Part shown: one piece after another, positions 21,941 to 32,557 of the stretch
Position numbering within the stretch: the first letter of the stretch is position 1
Layout: every line of letters begins with the position of its first letter
Assembly: GCA_000349905.1 (NCBI GenBank)
Contig: KB722742.1
Coordinates: 1,288,745-1,352,744, forward strand
Origin: Volvariella volvacea V23
Lineage: Eukaryota > Basidiomycota > Agaricomycetes > Agaricales > Pluteaceae
Direction: 5' to 3'
DNA: 64,000 nt
Program-made: the position numbers and the translations under genes
The notes under the pieces: model-generated
Database searches by the model: none
Told to the model about the DNA's origin: nothing
The model's input: the letters and a program-made list of their open reading frames with translations, nothing else

Positions 21941-24900
21941 ATGGGTGTCCAAGCTGCAGACAAGGAACCGAAGCAGAAGAAGAAGCCTGGCCGAGCGTAC
22001 GTCTCCCCAATCCTCTCTCACATCAGTCCGTAATCTTCGGCTTCGAATCCTGCCAGGCCGACATCGTGTGCAGAGTGTCGACGCCTCAAACTGCGATGCG
22101 ATCGCCAGGCAAGTCGCAAACTGACATCCCATCGCCGTTCGGTCTGTCCTGACACTCGCCAGGTGCCCTGTGAAAAATGCGTCTCGCGAGGGTGCGGTGC
22201 AATATGCCCAGATGGTTGTCCCATTCCGTCTGTTTCTTGCAATTCCAGCTGAGTAACCAACAGGCAGCCTTACCCCCGGAAGAGGCGGCAAACTCGTCCT
22301 CGCCAATACCGAAGAACTGCATGACAGAATTGACCGTCTTTGTGGGCGCATCCGGGAGCTCGAGGATGCCCTGCGCTCCCTCCATGCAAATCACTCATCT
22401 CAGCCACACCCTCTACTCACGTTGGAGTTGCTTCAGCTCAAAGGGCCCGAGAACTTCAATGTCTCAACTACGTCGTTGTCCTCATCGTCCAAGAGTCCCT
22501 CCAATCCCCCTCCCTCATCTCAGCCATCCGACTCGCGTTCCCCTTCCATTCCAAACAGCGACGATGGTGGAGAGGAATCCCTGATTGATGCGTTTGGTGA
22601 GTGCCGAGTCCGGCCACCAGTGTTAATCTCACCTGCAGGAAGGCACTTTGACCGTCGGCGTTAACGGAGAGTCCCTATTTTTGGGGAAAACTGCTCGATC
22701 AGAGGTAGTGTCCTCCATTGCAGAGTTGCTCGTGCGCTTACTCGTCGTTTAGTATCTTATACGAGTTCGTAGATGTCACTCCGTCCATGTTTTATGGGCT
22801 CATCCCTTGCAGGCTCCTATACCCGCTCAAGCCCCCGTTAATCTAGCCCTTCCATGCCTGTCTAGGCGCGTCCTTGAATCGGTCTTGCCTGATACGGGCA
22901 TCTCGAATGAGGAACTGGGGAGAGAACTCTTCAACCACCTCCCGCCAATGTCTGAAGCGTCGCACTTGTGTGAAGTGTATTTGGAGCACGGGAAGTACCT
23001 GTAAGCAGTTTCAGAGAAAACCAAATGTTGTCCGTTAACATCACACTAGCTACACCGCTCTGCCGCGGAGAGAGGTATGGGATGAGATCCTCGCACCACT
23101 GTACCGAAGCAGGTACGTTGCTTAAGTAGACCCTCTCTAGCAATGCCCTCAAATTAGCAGGCCAGCGATAGGAGCTCCGTGTCAATCTCACGCACTGGCG
23201 CTAATATTCATCATCTTTGCACTTGGCGCGTTATTCGACCCACACCGCGAGCCCTATTCGGCCTCTGCACACGAGTACTATCGTCTCGCCCGGACGACGC
23301 TTAACCTGGCGCCTCCAGTAACCGAGACGACATTGGCATCTATCCAAACCCTAGTGCGTCATCGCTTGTGTTGGGACATTCGTTTAGTTTAATTGACCCA
23401 TTGGTAAGATTCATATGGCTCAATTCCTCGACTTGAGCGACCCGGAATCGCGGGGGTCTAATATTGCATGGACGTACATCGGACATGCAGTTCGGTTAGG
23501 GCACAGCGTGAGTTTTTTTATTAGCTTCAATTACATTGACTAGAGTCTAATTTCATGTGGAACAGATTGGACTTCGTAAGTTGCTTGTTCACTACTTGGC
23601 CATAGTAGTAAACCTTTGCTCTAGATATCAATGCTAAGCGATGGGGGCTTGACGAGGAGAATGTGCAACGAAGAAGTCGTGTCTTCTGGCCTCTAGTAGT
23701 GCTTGATTCGTGGACGGTTAGTTCAGGCATTCCATTAGTCAAATCGCGGACTCTTATTCCCCCCCAGAGTTTTGGTTTCGGCAGGCCACCGAGCATATCA
23801 CTTCCCTACGTGGATTGTGCTTACCCCCAGGACCCAGATCCTGTTGTCAATGCCAACGGCCAAAAGGAAATGGGCTGTGAGTATTCCTTCATGATCGAGA
23901 CTATAGGCTTACAAATGGATTAGACGAGGCTTGGACGTGGAGATTCACTTCTCTCCTACAATCGGTTATGGCATCAGCGTTTGGTGCTAAACACCCGCCA
24001 TACGCCACAATCATCGATCTGGACCGGCAAATCAGGGATTCTTACGTGCCTGAACACCTGAGGCCTGTATGCGATGGCGGAATGGTGCCCCCACGGGACC
24101 ACATCCTGGTGATGCAGAGGTGGATCGTTCTATCCGCAAAAGAATGGAGTATGCATCTCGTTCGCATCTTTGCCCTTTCAAGCTTATGCCGATCGTGTGT
24201 ATGTTAGTGTTGTTGAACCTGCACAGGGCGTACTTTGCCCATGCTCTTCAAGAGGCGCCAAATCGCCTAGATCAGCACAAGTACTATCCTTCCGTTATCG
24301 CCATCTACCGATCAGCCTGGCGCATAATTCGGGGGCTAGAGTCGACTTGGAAGGTTGTGCCCCTTTTGCTATCGCGAGTTAGCCTGGCATGGTCGCAAGG
24401 CCTCTCTGCAGCCGTAAGACAGTCGCTTAGATTTACGCCGCTGATCTTTATATCTGGATGGCTAGATTATCATTTGTCTGCTGATCACACGAGCGCCTAA
24501 GCTCAGAGGCAATCCGAACGAATCGCTTGATGAACTCGACAGACTGGTCGCCCTGTTCCAGCAGGCTGCTCCCCAATGCCGCTCTGCTGACAATCTACTC
24601 GTCCGTTCTTGTTCACTTATGACTCTGATTCTTTCTTACCGTTGTTGCTGACCAGGAATTCATGCAAAAACTACAAAAGAAAGCCCACGAAGGCTTCGAC
24701 CGGTCTCAATCACCGCAAGACTCTTCTCTGTCGCCTGCGGAACTTGATCGTCTCGGGGGCAAGACGCATCTGATCTCGCGGTCAAGCCCTACACCCCCAT
24801 GTGCGACGGCGGATTATCACACTCCCTCACCTGAGGCTGGGCCACCGGGCTCCTCCGCTCCTCGAGGACTACACCCGACGCTCGTTCGAGACATGCGATA

Positions 24901-25132
24901 TTTCGACCCTACCACCTGTGTCACCGGCACGCCCCTTTACGACACACCTGCTCCTCAGAGTCAACACGCTCAAGACATTCAGATGCACCTCCCTGATTTC
25001 TTTGGCTCGCAACACGCGACGTCTGGCTTCCCGACGATTTATCAGCAGATGCAGACGCCGAATGTGTCGACGACGCCTGCTCCTGTTCTTGATTCGACGT
25101 GGCAGAGTTTTATTGAACAACTAGGCTTTTAA
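21941..25132 (+). CDS. Zn2Cys6 fungal-specific transcription factor
   Basis: Multi-exon gene from ATG 21941 to TAA 25130-25132. A lysine-rich start (EPKQKKKPGRA) precedes a Zn2Cys6 cluster, CAECRRLKLRCDRQ joined by splicing to VPCEKCVSRGCGAIC. A coiled-coil follows (DRIDRLCGRIRELEDALRSL). The fungal transcription-factor middle homology region is clear from FGTLTVGVNGESLFLGKTA through DTGISNEELG, EVYLEHGKYLYTALPREVWD, LARTTLNLAPPVTE, IGHAVRLGHSIGLH, RRSRVFWPLVVLDSW and FGFGRPPSISLPYVDCAYP. The C-terminus is Ser/Pro/Gln-rich, a likely activation domain. It is predicted to be nuclear and to bind paired CGG triplets. The family controls metabolism or stress genes; the target is unknown. It shares a promoter region with the DUF2235 hydrolase. 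Exons between about 22680 and 22810 are the least certain. Confidence 0.9.
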
Positions 25133-25215
25133 TTTTTTGTATTTTGTATTTTGTCTTTTTTTAGGGTCCTATCGTATGATAGTAGTTTTCTGCAGAGGTG
25201 AAAGTGGGCCTTGCG

Positions 25216-25315
25216 NNNNNNNNNNNNNNNNNNNNNNNNNNNNNNNNNNNNNNNNNNNNNNNNNNNNNNNNNNNNNNNNNNNNNNNNNNNNNNNNNNNNN
25301 NNNNNNNNNNNNNNN
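25216..25315. other. Assembly gap (100 N)
   Basis: Second run of exactly 100 N, 84 bases after the stop codon of the transcription factor. True length is unknown. Confidence 0.95.
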
Positions 25316-25638
25316 TGGCAGGAAGCCAACTTCTCGTCCTGTACCACTGCGTTTTGTGTCTATATGTTCCTTGCATACTCGAATCCTATCTTCTCCTTTT
25401 CCCTGTCCCTGCTCCTGCTCAGGTTCTTTGCAACACCTTTACGGCGCACCCAAGGCACACAATGGGGATACCCTTACCTTCTGCAGGGTGGCGATTCCTT
25501 TGGAACCTCCACGGACGACAGCGCCTGACCTCTGCAGTACTTCTTTCATGTCCCACCCACCTACCTTTAAGGTGCTCGAGGAAGATTCGGAATGCCACCG
25601 GATGGGATGGGATGGAGCGTTGCTCCCACACACAGGGA

Positions 25639-25650
25639 GGGGGGGGGGGG
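25639..25650 (+). repeat. Run of 12 G
   Basis: Twelve consecutive G follow GGGA. Homopolymers of this kind are mutation- and sequencing-error-prone, and frames crossing this site should not be trusted. Confidence 0.8.
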
Positions 25651-27354
25651 AGCACTGCGACCCATCGGATGTTTGGCTCTTCTCCGGTTATGCTGCCTTT
25701 GCGCTGCCTTTGCACTCACTGGCCGCTGGACGAGCGTGCTTCCAGGGTGGGCTGAGCATGCGGTGCGCTTCTCCGGGTGCTCGGTGCTGATGGCGTGCAC
25801 CCTGGTGGCCACACGCCACTGAGGGTGTATGTTCATGACCGCTTTTAACAGGCGCTGATTGTGTCTGATGGACGTTGTTGGTAGTGATCGGGTTCTGGGA
25901 TTAGGGGCAGCTTGGTTCTGGGTTCTGGACGGTGTCCCCGTTGCAGCTCGAAATGTATACTATGCAAGAGGTATCGACTGAGTCTTCCATTGATGGGCAC
26001 GCGCTGTATACTCCGTGACCATTCTTTTGCTGTTTACTCTGCACCAGCGGAGTTATTGAGCTACTTGGGGAGCTGTGGCTCTTCGACTGAGACAGAGATT
26101 TGCACGAGGCCGAGGACTTTGGCATATTTGAGAAAACTAATTATATGGTCTGCGTAGGGTCAGGACTTGATAGTACTTAATTATCGGGTCATCTTTGCAG
26201 CTCTCTCCATATGTCAAATGTTCGCTCGAGATACTCTAGTAGCCAATAACTGCTGGTGCATATTGTCATGAGGCACTCGAGGGCCACAACGAAATGAGGA
26301 CGGCAGTGATATTCATTATTCGAACACACTCAGCATCCCTTTCTGAAAATACATACAAGTATTAGACTATCTAACTAAGTCATTTAAGTTTTCTATGCCC
26401 ATCAATGGGATCATCCATACTGGTCCAGACCGTCCTGCAGGTATCCTGGAAGCTGGGCGTGGGTGAGCAACTGATTGATTCGTACACAAAGGCCCCGACT
26501 TCGGTTTGTCCTTGCCGAACCCAGCAAATATCGTACAAGAGTTTGTGGTCCTAGAACCTGGCAGGTTCGCTGGATTGACATACGCCGTGGCGGCAAGTTC
26601 CTCCCCATAAGCCTTCAAGAGATCCCTCGAGACTGCACGTCCTGACATATCCTGATTCGCTCTCAGGTATCCATCACTTCCAGGGGAATACTCTCCCGAA
26701 GGTACAGTGGGTAATTTTATGTTTCCGAAAATTCCTCCCCGATGTTCTGGACATCTCCTCACCGCCGTAATTACTTCCACCAGCTCTCGTAAGCCTTCCC
26801 GATAAGAACCATAAATTTGCGGCTTGATCACCCCTTGTGAACCTTATTAACCTAGTTGGCAGGATGCAGGGAAGGCGGCCATAGGCCAGTGAATTGGTGA
26901 GGGATCAATTGAAATGTTAGATAAGTCCCTCACTGCCACGAATCCTGTCCATCTCAAAGCCATTCATTGTTATCTATCCCTGATACGTGACGACAGGAAT
27001 ATTTCTATCTAATCTCGCACCCAAGCACTGGAGGTAAAACGCTGCCATCACCATCAGCGCATAACGTTAAGAGTACGGCAGAACATAGCCATCAGAACTT
27101 TGACGGTGGCGTTCAGTTCCTTGTTGTGGACCACTCCACTTCGTAGAAGGAAAAGCGACTTCTTTGCTTGGCTGGTGACTCCCATCCCATTGTAAGTTTG
27201 AAAAGTATAATGGCAAATAGCCTGCGCGCGCTCGGCTAGGCCTCGGGCAGGCCATTATGCCTGAGTCTAGTGACTTGTGTTCGGTAAATTGCTGCTGTAC
27301 CAGTTGGCAACGGAATCCACTGCCGAGTCCGGCATAAAGCGGGCTCGTCCTCGC

Positions 27355-27757
27355 TCATCCACCTGGACTACTGGACTTCGTTCGCGTCGTGAGGAATAGG
27401 AACAAGGATTTGCAGGTGGAGCATGTGCGGCTCAGAAATGTAAATTTGTCTGGAAATTTTAGAATGAAATCGTACCATATAGCAACTGTTTGAGCAAAAT
27501 GATGTGATTGTAAGTGCAAGGACCCAGACTCTCAACAAGTATACATGTACTACTCGTAGTATTAGCAGAAGCATGTACCTTGAGGGCTCCATAGGGCGCC
27601 GAAAGCCGACGCCCTTTCTCCATGGATAGGTATATCAGGAAAGACTTACCCGAAGGTTCTCTGGTGACATGTTGCATCGAAATTCTGCCAGTGCAGTTAA
27701 TGCGAGTGACCAAGAGATGGCGCACCCAATCACCGCACGTCGATGGCGGTCATCCGA
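27355..27757 (-). CDS. Exon cluster of an unrecognised membrane-like protein (partial)
   Basis: Three minus-strand exons with GT..AG borders join in phase: 27650-27757 (36 codons exactly), 27524-27578 and 27355-27485, ending in TGA. The first encodes a hydrophobic helix (VIGCAISWSLALTALAEF) followed by RCNMSPENLR; the third begins VAIWYDFILKFPDKF. One intron is only 38 bases. A possible upstream exon encodes RGPNPFVLVT. The hydrophobic pattern suggests an integral membrane protein, but no family was recognised. It might be the 3' part of the locus at 28012-28822 after a frameshift. Confidence 0.3.
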
Positions 27758-28011
27758 CTGTGTTAGGAGGCGGAGTGTTCAGTGGACGATAACGAAGCAA
27801 AGGGGCCCATTGTGTGACGTAGTTTATGACACCTCGTATCATGCATGCATACCGTAACAAGAACGAATGGGTTTGGACCGCGATTGAACTCCTAGGTAAG
27901 GAAGCACCCTCCAAAATAGGCCTATATATTCTACGCTAGTCGAAGTTTGTCGCAATTGATTGGACCAGGAGGATGAGAGTGGAGTTTTGTCGATCATGAT
28001 GCACGAACACG

Positions 28012-28822
28012 TCACAAGGGATGGCAAACACTGAGAGTCCCCACAAGAAGGAGAGGGTTCGATGGCTTACCTTGGGGAGAACCTAGTCGATTCACGCGTG
28101 CCCAAGCAAAGTAAGCTCAACTACAAGTTCTTCACACTCACCTGTTGAATAAGACGGGTAATTGTGCCATGTGCACGCAACTGGCCAGTTGTTCATTACC
28201 TAGCGGCTCTATGAAGTGCATAAGACTATGTATAGACATTAGTATGAATTTTCAGATGATGACTGACTGCCGATGTCAAAGGAAATCACTACGTACGTGT
28301 GTAGAGTACCCATTCGTTCTTCCTGTTGGAATATGCATAATTCGAGGCATTTGAGCGGTATATCAGCAAGAAGCACCCATTACCTTTGATATAATCGGCG
28401 GTTCTCGACAAGGAATATTATCGTTAAACTGACCATGTTGAAAGAAGATTGACCACAATAGAACTCTTGTTGCGGATACTGATCAAACGCCACAGTTGAT
28501 GGTCGAACCCTGAAATCTTCGAGAACCCACAAGTCGGGAAGTACAGGACAGTAAAAATATTTTTGCCTGTGGAATTTACCTACCTGCGCAGTAGCCGACT
28601 CAATGTACGCGTAAGGAGAGTGCTGGCGCTTTCTATCATTGGGAGATGTCGTCGCTTACAGACAGCTCCATTAGCAAGACCATGGTCATCGATGGCCCTT
28701 TCGTTATAAAAGTGGACATCCGTTGCTCGCGAGCCCGACAGGCCCAGTATGCAGCAGGAACAGGCCGAGGCATAGGTAATACCCACCAGCCTTTGTTCGA
28801 GTCGGACATCCTGGGTGGACAT
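28012..28822 (-). CDS. Hypothetical six-exon gene
   Basis: Tentative model with ATG at 28822 and exons 28584-28822, 28384-28509, 28293-28322, 28142-28225, 28071-28082 and 28012-28030 on the minus strand. All five introns (40-74 bases) have GT..AG borders, every junction keeps phase (phase 2 throughout), and the total of 510 bases gives 169 residues and a TGA stop. Segments include FDQYPQQEFYCGQ, MVSLTIIFLVENRRLYQ, KNEWVLYTRT and HFIEPLGNEQLASCVHMAQL. One central hydrophobic stretch is present. No family is recognised. Codon use is neutral, so a chance assembly of open frames is possible. Coding-like sequence continues downstream in another frame (PCDVFVHHDRQNSTLILLV). Confidence 0.35.
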
Positions 28823-30321
28823 TACCTGTGAAATACAGGTCAGGGAACCCTTCGGGTGGCCTCGGAGAATATTTGCCAACCATACATTATAACCTTACAA
28901 TAGAGTCAGGTAAGCTCCACTACCTTTAGAGGAGGATATATGAACTGACCACACCACCTGAAGTGTTTAGGTATGAGCACCGATTTCGTGCTCTCCACGA
29001 ACACGTTCACCATTGTCAACACCGATTTACGAAACTTGCTTGGGGAATCATAACGACCGGTAAACAGATTTTTGGAGAGAATCAATAGCGTGGCACCTAC
29101 CAATACAATTTGCCCTGTGATGCTACGGCAAGCCCTGATCCCCATTGAAAAGAGGAGCAGTGGACGTCAACCAAAAAGGCAAGTCCTGTGAACACATTCC
29201 CTAACGCCACCACTGCATGTATTCTTGGTACACCACGGTTCCTCTAGTTGTTGTCTTGGCTTCCTGCGATTCTGACTGAAGGAACAATGAGTACCGTGTC
29301 ATCGATCCCCTAAAGGTGTTGAAAATAGCGACCAACTCGTGTGGCGGCCCCAAATAAAAATTACTTGGACCATTTGGTTATATATACACGACGCAGCCCT
29401 GACCGATAAAATCTGTAAAGGGAACATCAAGAGAACCAGGCACTATTGACTGAAATTGACGAGACAGGGTCCAGCCCGACTTAAGCCTCGGCAAAAATGA
29501 ATTGATTAACCTTATCTGCATCGAGATCAGCCGCACTGGATTACGTCTAATCGATAGCACAACATGATACCGACCTGTTCTTAGCGACTAGCGGGAGTCA
29601 ATCGAGCTACGGATGCACATTCATAGCTGATGGTGGTCTTGATGGAGTTCAGCAGTGGGCTGAAGGCCTTGGGGAAGGTGAGAAGTCTGCAGGATCACTA
29701 ACGTCTCTCCATTCTGACTATGCCTTACCATACCCTCTGACTCATCATACGTCTGGAAACCTTACCTATTGTATAAGCTGGCTTGGTGAACACATGATGG
29801 GTCACACCAGAATTTGTGAGATTGGGGAGCTCTTTTCTCACATGTACGGAGATTTACTGCACCCCTCGGCCTGTTGACTATGTCTGGATTGCTAAGGGCT
29901 CTTCGTGATAGGAAGTAACTACTTACCGCGGCTGCGGCCAGTGATTTGCTCCATGTTGTGGGCAGTGCCATTATAGCAGGCAACGTTTCAACTCCGAGTA
30001 CCAGTTTTGGAACCAAATCCCGGCGGAAAACAAACAACAACAGGGACCCTGGTTGCTCAAAGCCTCTCTGTCCCCGCCGTGCAGACCGATGCGGTAAAGT
30101 ACCCGCCCAATGATCAAACGTGCTTCTCCATTGCAGTTCCAAGACGTGAAACGAGCGAATGGTCTAAAAGAGTCCTAGACGTCGTTAAAGGCAACAGGCG
30201 CGACCATCATGTTTAGGGTTTGGTTGACGGTGCATCCGAAATATCCGACACCACAAGACGCCCGAGGGTGCTAACCAAGTCCATGGCGTCCATTGGTGAT
30301 TCACGCTACTTCCCATAATGT

Positions 30322-30591
30322 ATGACGGGGATCAGCATGCTATCAGATTCTTCTGTCTCTTGTAAGTAACATGTATGCCTTGACTGGTTTACCGGTTATC
30401 TCCTTGTAGTTCCATCTTGCGATGCGGGTGGCGGTGTACTACCCAAGACACACCTTTGCATCTATTTCCCCAAAGCTGTCAACACCCTCGAGTTTAGTAC
30501 AAATGGTGAAGAGGAAGTACCCCAATTAGCCGATCAGAGCTGGGTGACAGCGCTTGCAGCGAATGTGCGAGAAGAATGTCGTTGCTCTTGA
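30322..30591 (+). CDS. Small hypothetical two-exon protein
   Basis: A first exon starts at ATG 30322 and ends at a GTAAGT donor (30362). An acceptor TTGTAG precedes the second exon at about 30410. The joined frame is about 73 residues, begins MTGISMLSDSSVSF and ends at TGA 30589-30591. The second exon includes DAGGGVLPKTHLCIYFPKAV. It has no CaaX box or signal peptide. An overlapping minus-strand open frame exists, so the call is weak. Confidence 0.25.
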
Positions 30592-32014
30592 CAGTCCGTC
30601 CATTACCACCCAATGATGGGATTATGGGTACCCTCGCAACAGAAATAATTGAATGGAAGAGCGGCCTCTTGTTCCCTGCACCCTCTGAACCTGACTCCGG
30701 GGATACGCAGCCCATGGCAGTGAATGAACTTTCCATGATAAGTGTTGTTACCGCTCCACTCTCTGATTTGCATTCCAGAACAAGCTTCCGCCTCACACAG
30801 TCAGATAACAACTCACATACCGTCGGCAATTCACCAATTGTCCCTTCTTTGTTCAAAGTATAGAGATAATGCCTTTTCTGACGTTTCAATAGCGATTCAT
30901 ATATTGTTCATTCCCCTATCAGATAAAAATTCCAATAGCATCCATTCTGATTTCCGCATCGAATGCAACAACCCTTGCAAGGGCTAGGCAAAGCCGGGAC
31001 GCACGGAATTGATACATCGAATGTATATTCCTGCGGTGGGTTCTGACTCGGGTACCCCCTTTGTTGTCTTCATCATCTTGACACGTTCGTATCTAACCAT
31101 GCCCAGATATCAATGATGCAGGGGATGATGAAAATCCCCGAGACCGTCCCGTCAATTCTCTCATCTCACCATGGAGGAGATGTTGCCCGATTGCCCAGGA
31201 TAGCGACAACATCGCCACGTAGCGAGAGGTAAGGACGACATCGCTTGATGAGTTGGCGTGTTTAGTCAAGGGGAACGGACAGTATCAGTGTTTCAACGGG
31301 CATTACTGCCTTTGGCTAATAACAGCTTTACATCCAACTGCGTAACTGACTGTCAGAGTAATCCTGAATCATATCCCTGATGCGGTAACGTCCAAAATCT
31401 GCAACCATTCGTGCGCAGTTGACATTTCACTTCGTCATGGACCCACGATGCTCACAGCATTACGCGGGCACATCGGAGCAGTATGCCTCCATCTAGACGA
31501 GTTTCCAGCAACCTCGCGAATAGCACAGCAATATGACGCCTTTTTTGCACTTACCTCTCAGCCGTTAAGGTGACGTTAGTTCCTCTCTCAAAATCCACTC
31601 CGATCACTTCGAGAATCAGAATCACCCAATCTAGGCGCGCAAATTTCTCGATAGATTGTTGATGATGGGAATGCCGATTCTTCCCGATGTCCTTGAAAGT
31701 GAGATTAATCGTTCAAATCCAACCACGGCAGCTCGGGCGAAGCTCTTCTTCCAACGTAAGCGTTGAGTATTACACAGACCTAATCTAAGACCATGTGGAA
31801 GCAGATATGGTAACGTACAAAGAGGGAAATGAACGAGAACTGACTTGCAAACAAGGGCTAGGTGATACATAGCATATCGCAACCCTTTTTTGGACGCACG
31901 AGGGGCGTCAATCATTGTAATAGGAATCATGGCGCGCATGGCGCTGTCATCGTCTCGGTGCATCGGCTTTCTCGCTCCATGCTCGAATGGAAGCCTATCA
32001 GATTTCCCTTCGAA

Positions 32015-32230
32015 TCAAGCGCACTCTTCACGATTCACGAAGCAAAGTACACGCGGAAGATCGAACTTCTCGTCGAGAAGGGTGGATATGTTGAGCGGTT
32101 CTCGACGATAAGGAGCGCTGACGTTGAGGGTGGTGACAAGCCAACCGGCATCGTGGTAGCGATGACGATAGGTGTGGACCGCAAAGAGCTTGTCTGAAGC
32201 TTTGGCGAAGGCGCATTTAGCGAAAGTAAG
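32015..32230 (-). CDS. Exon-like fragment with coding codon bias
   Basis: A 72-codon minus-strand stretch follows a TTTTAG acceptor and ends in TGA (32015-32017). Most third codon positions are C or T, as in the certain genes of this window, unlike neighbouring open frames. It reads LTFAKCAFAKASDKLFAVHT and later GWLVTTLNVSAPYRREPL. No family was recognised and the upstream exons are unclear. Confidence 0.35.
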   Translation of the reverse strand, partial: LTFAKCAFAKASDKLFAVHTYRHRYHDAGWLVTTLNVSAPYRREPLNISTLLDEKFDLPRVLCFVNREECA

Positions 32231-32424
32231 CTAAAATCTTGTTAAAGCCGCAGCGGAGAACGCTGACGACAGCCTGCTAGAGATAAGATAAGAAAAGCAA
32301 AAGTCAGCGCTTGCTTGGTCATTCGGTATCACGCTTCACTTACGCTTCTAGTCAGCAGTCGTTCGTGTTACCACAGCGTGATACACCATCTCTGCAGCCA
32401 AAATGGTGCGGTATCAAAATCGGA

Positions 32425-32557
32425 CGAAAATGATTGTGTTCGCGTAAGCAAACCTGATATCGTTGATGCCCTGGTCGCTTAATAGCAAACCGCGGGCTCC
32501 TCGCAGCGGCAATTCAAAAGTGAATTGTGATCTTGATAGCGGGTGAGCCGTTATTGG
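32425..32557 (-). pseudogene. Possible glutathione S-transferase N-terminal relic
   Basis: On the minus strand, SPAIKITIHF in one frame is followed directly, after a 2-base loss, by FELPLRGARGLLLSDQGIND and IRFAY in another. The combined pattern resembles the thioredoxin-like N-terminus of sigma-type fungal glutathione S-transferases (KITIxYFxxPxRGRGE...LLxDxGIxxxxxRF). The C-terminal helical domain was not found. This is a weak, memory-based assignment. Confidence 0.25.

Larger units (their letters stand above)
25133..27354. other. Gene-poor interval after the transcription factor
   Basis: Contains the 3' end of the regulator gene, gap 2, the G tract, and then sequence with short open stretches only. 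The longest, on the minus strand at 26367-26831 (about 150 codons, no ATG at its start), includes GSYREGLRELVEVITA followed by a possible GTGAGG splice donor, but no family was recognised. Confidence 0.35.

Noticed and set aside
22030..22060. Sequence resembling a tRNA B box (GGCTTCGAATCC)
   Set aside because: It lies in the first intron of the Zn2Cys6 gene and no A box or cloverleaf could be drawn.
30494..30889. 131-codon minus-strand open frame overlapping the small two-exon plus-strand gene
   Set aside because: No motif or convincing splice context, and it conflicts with the plus-strand model; neither is strong.
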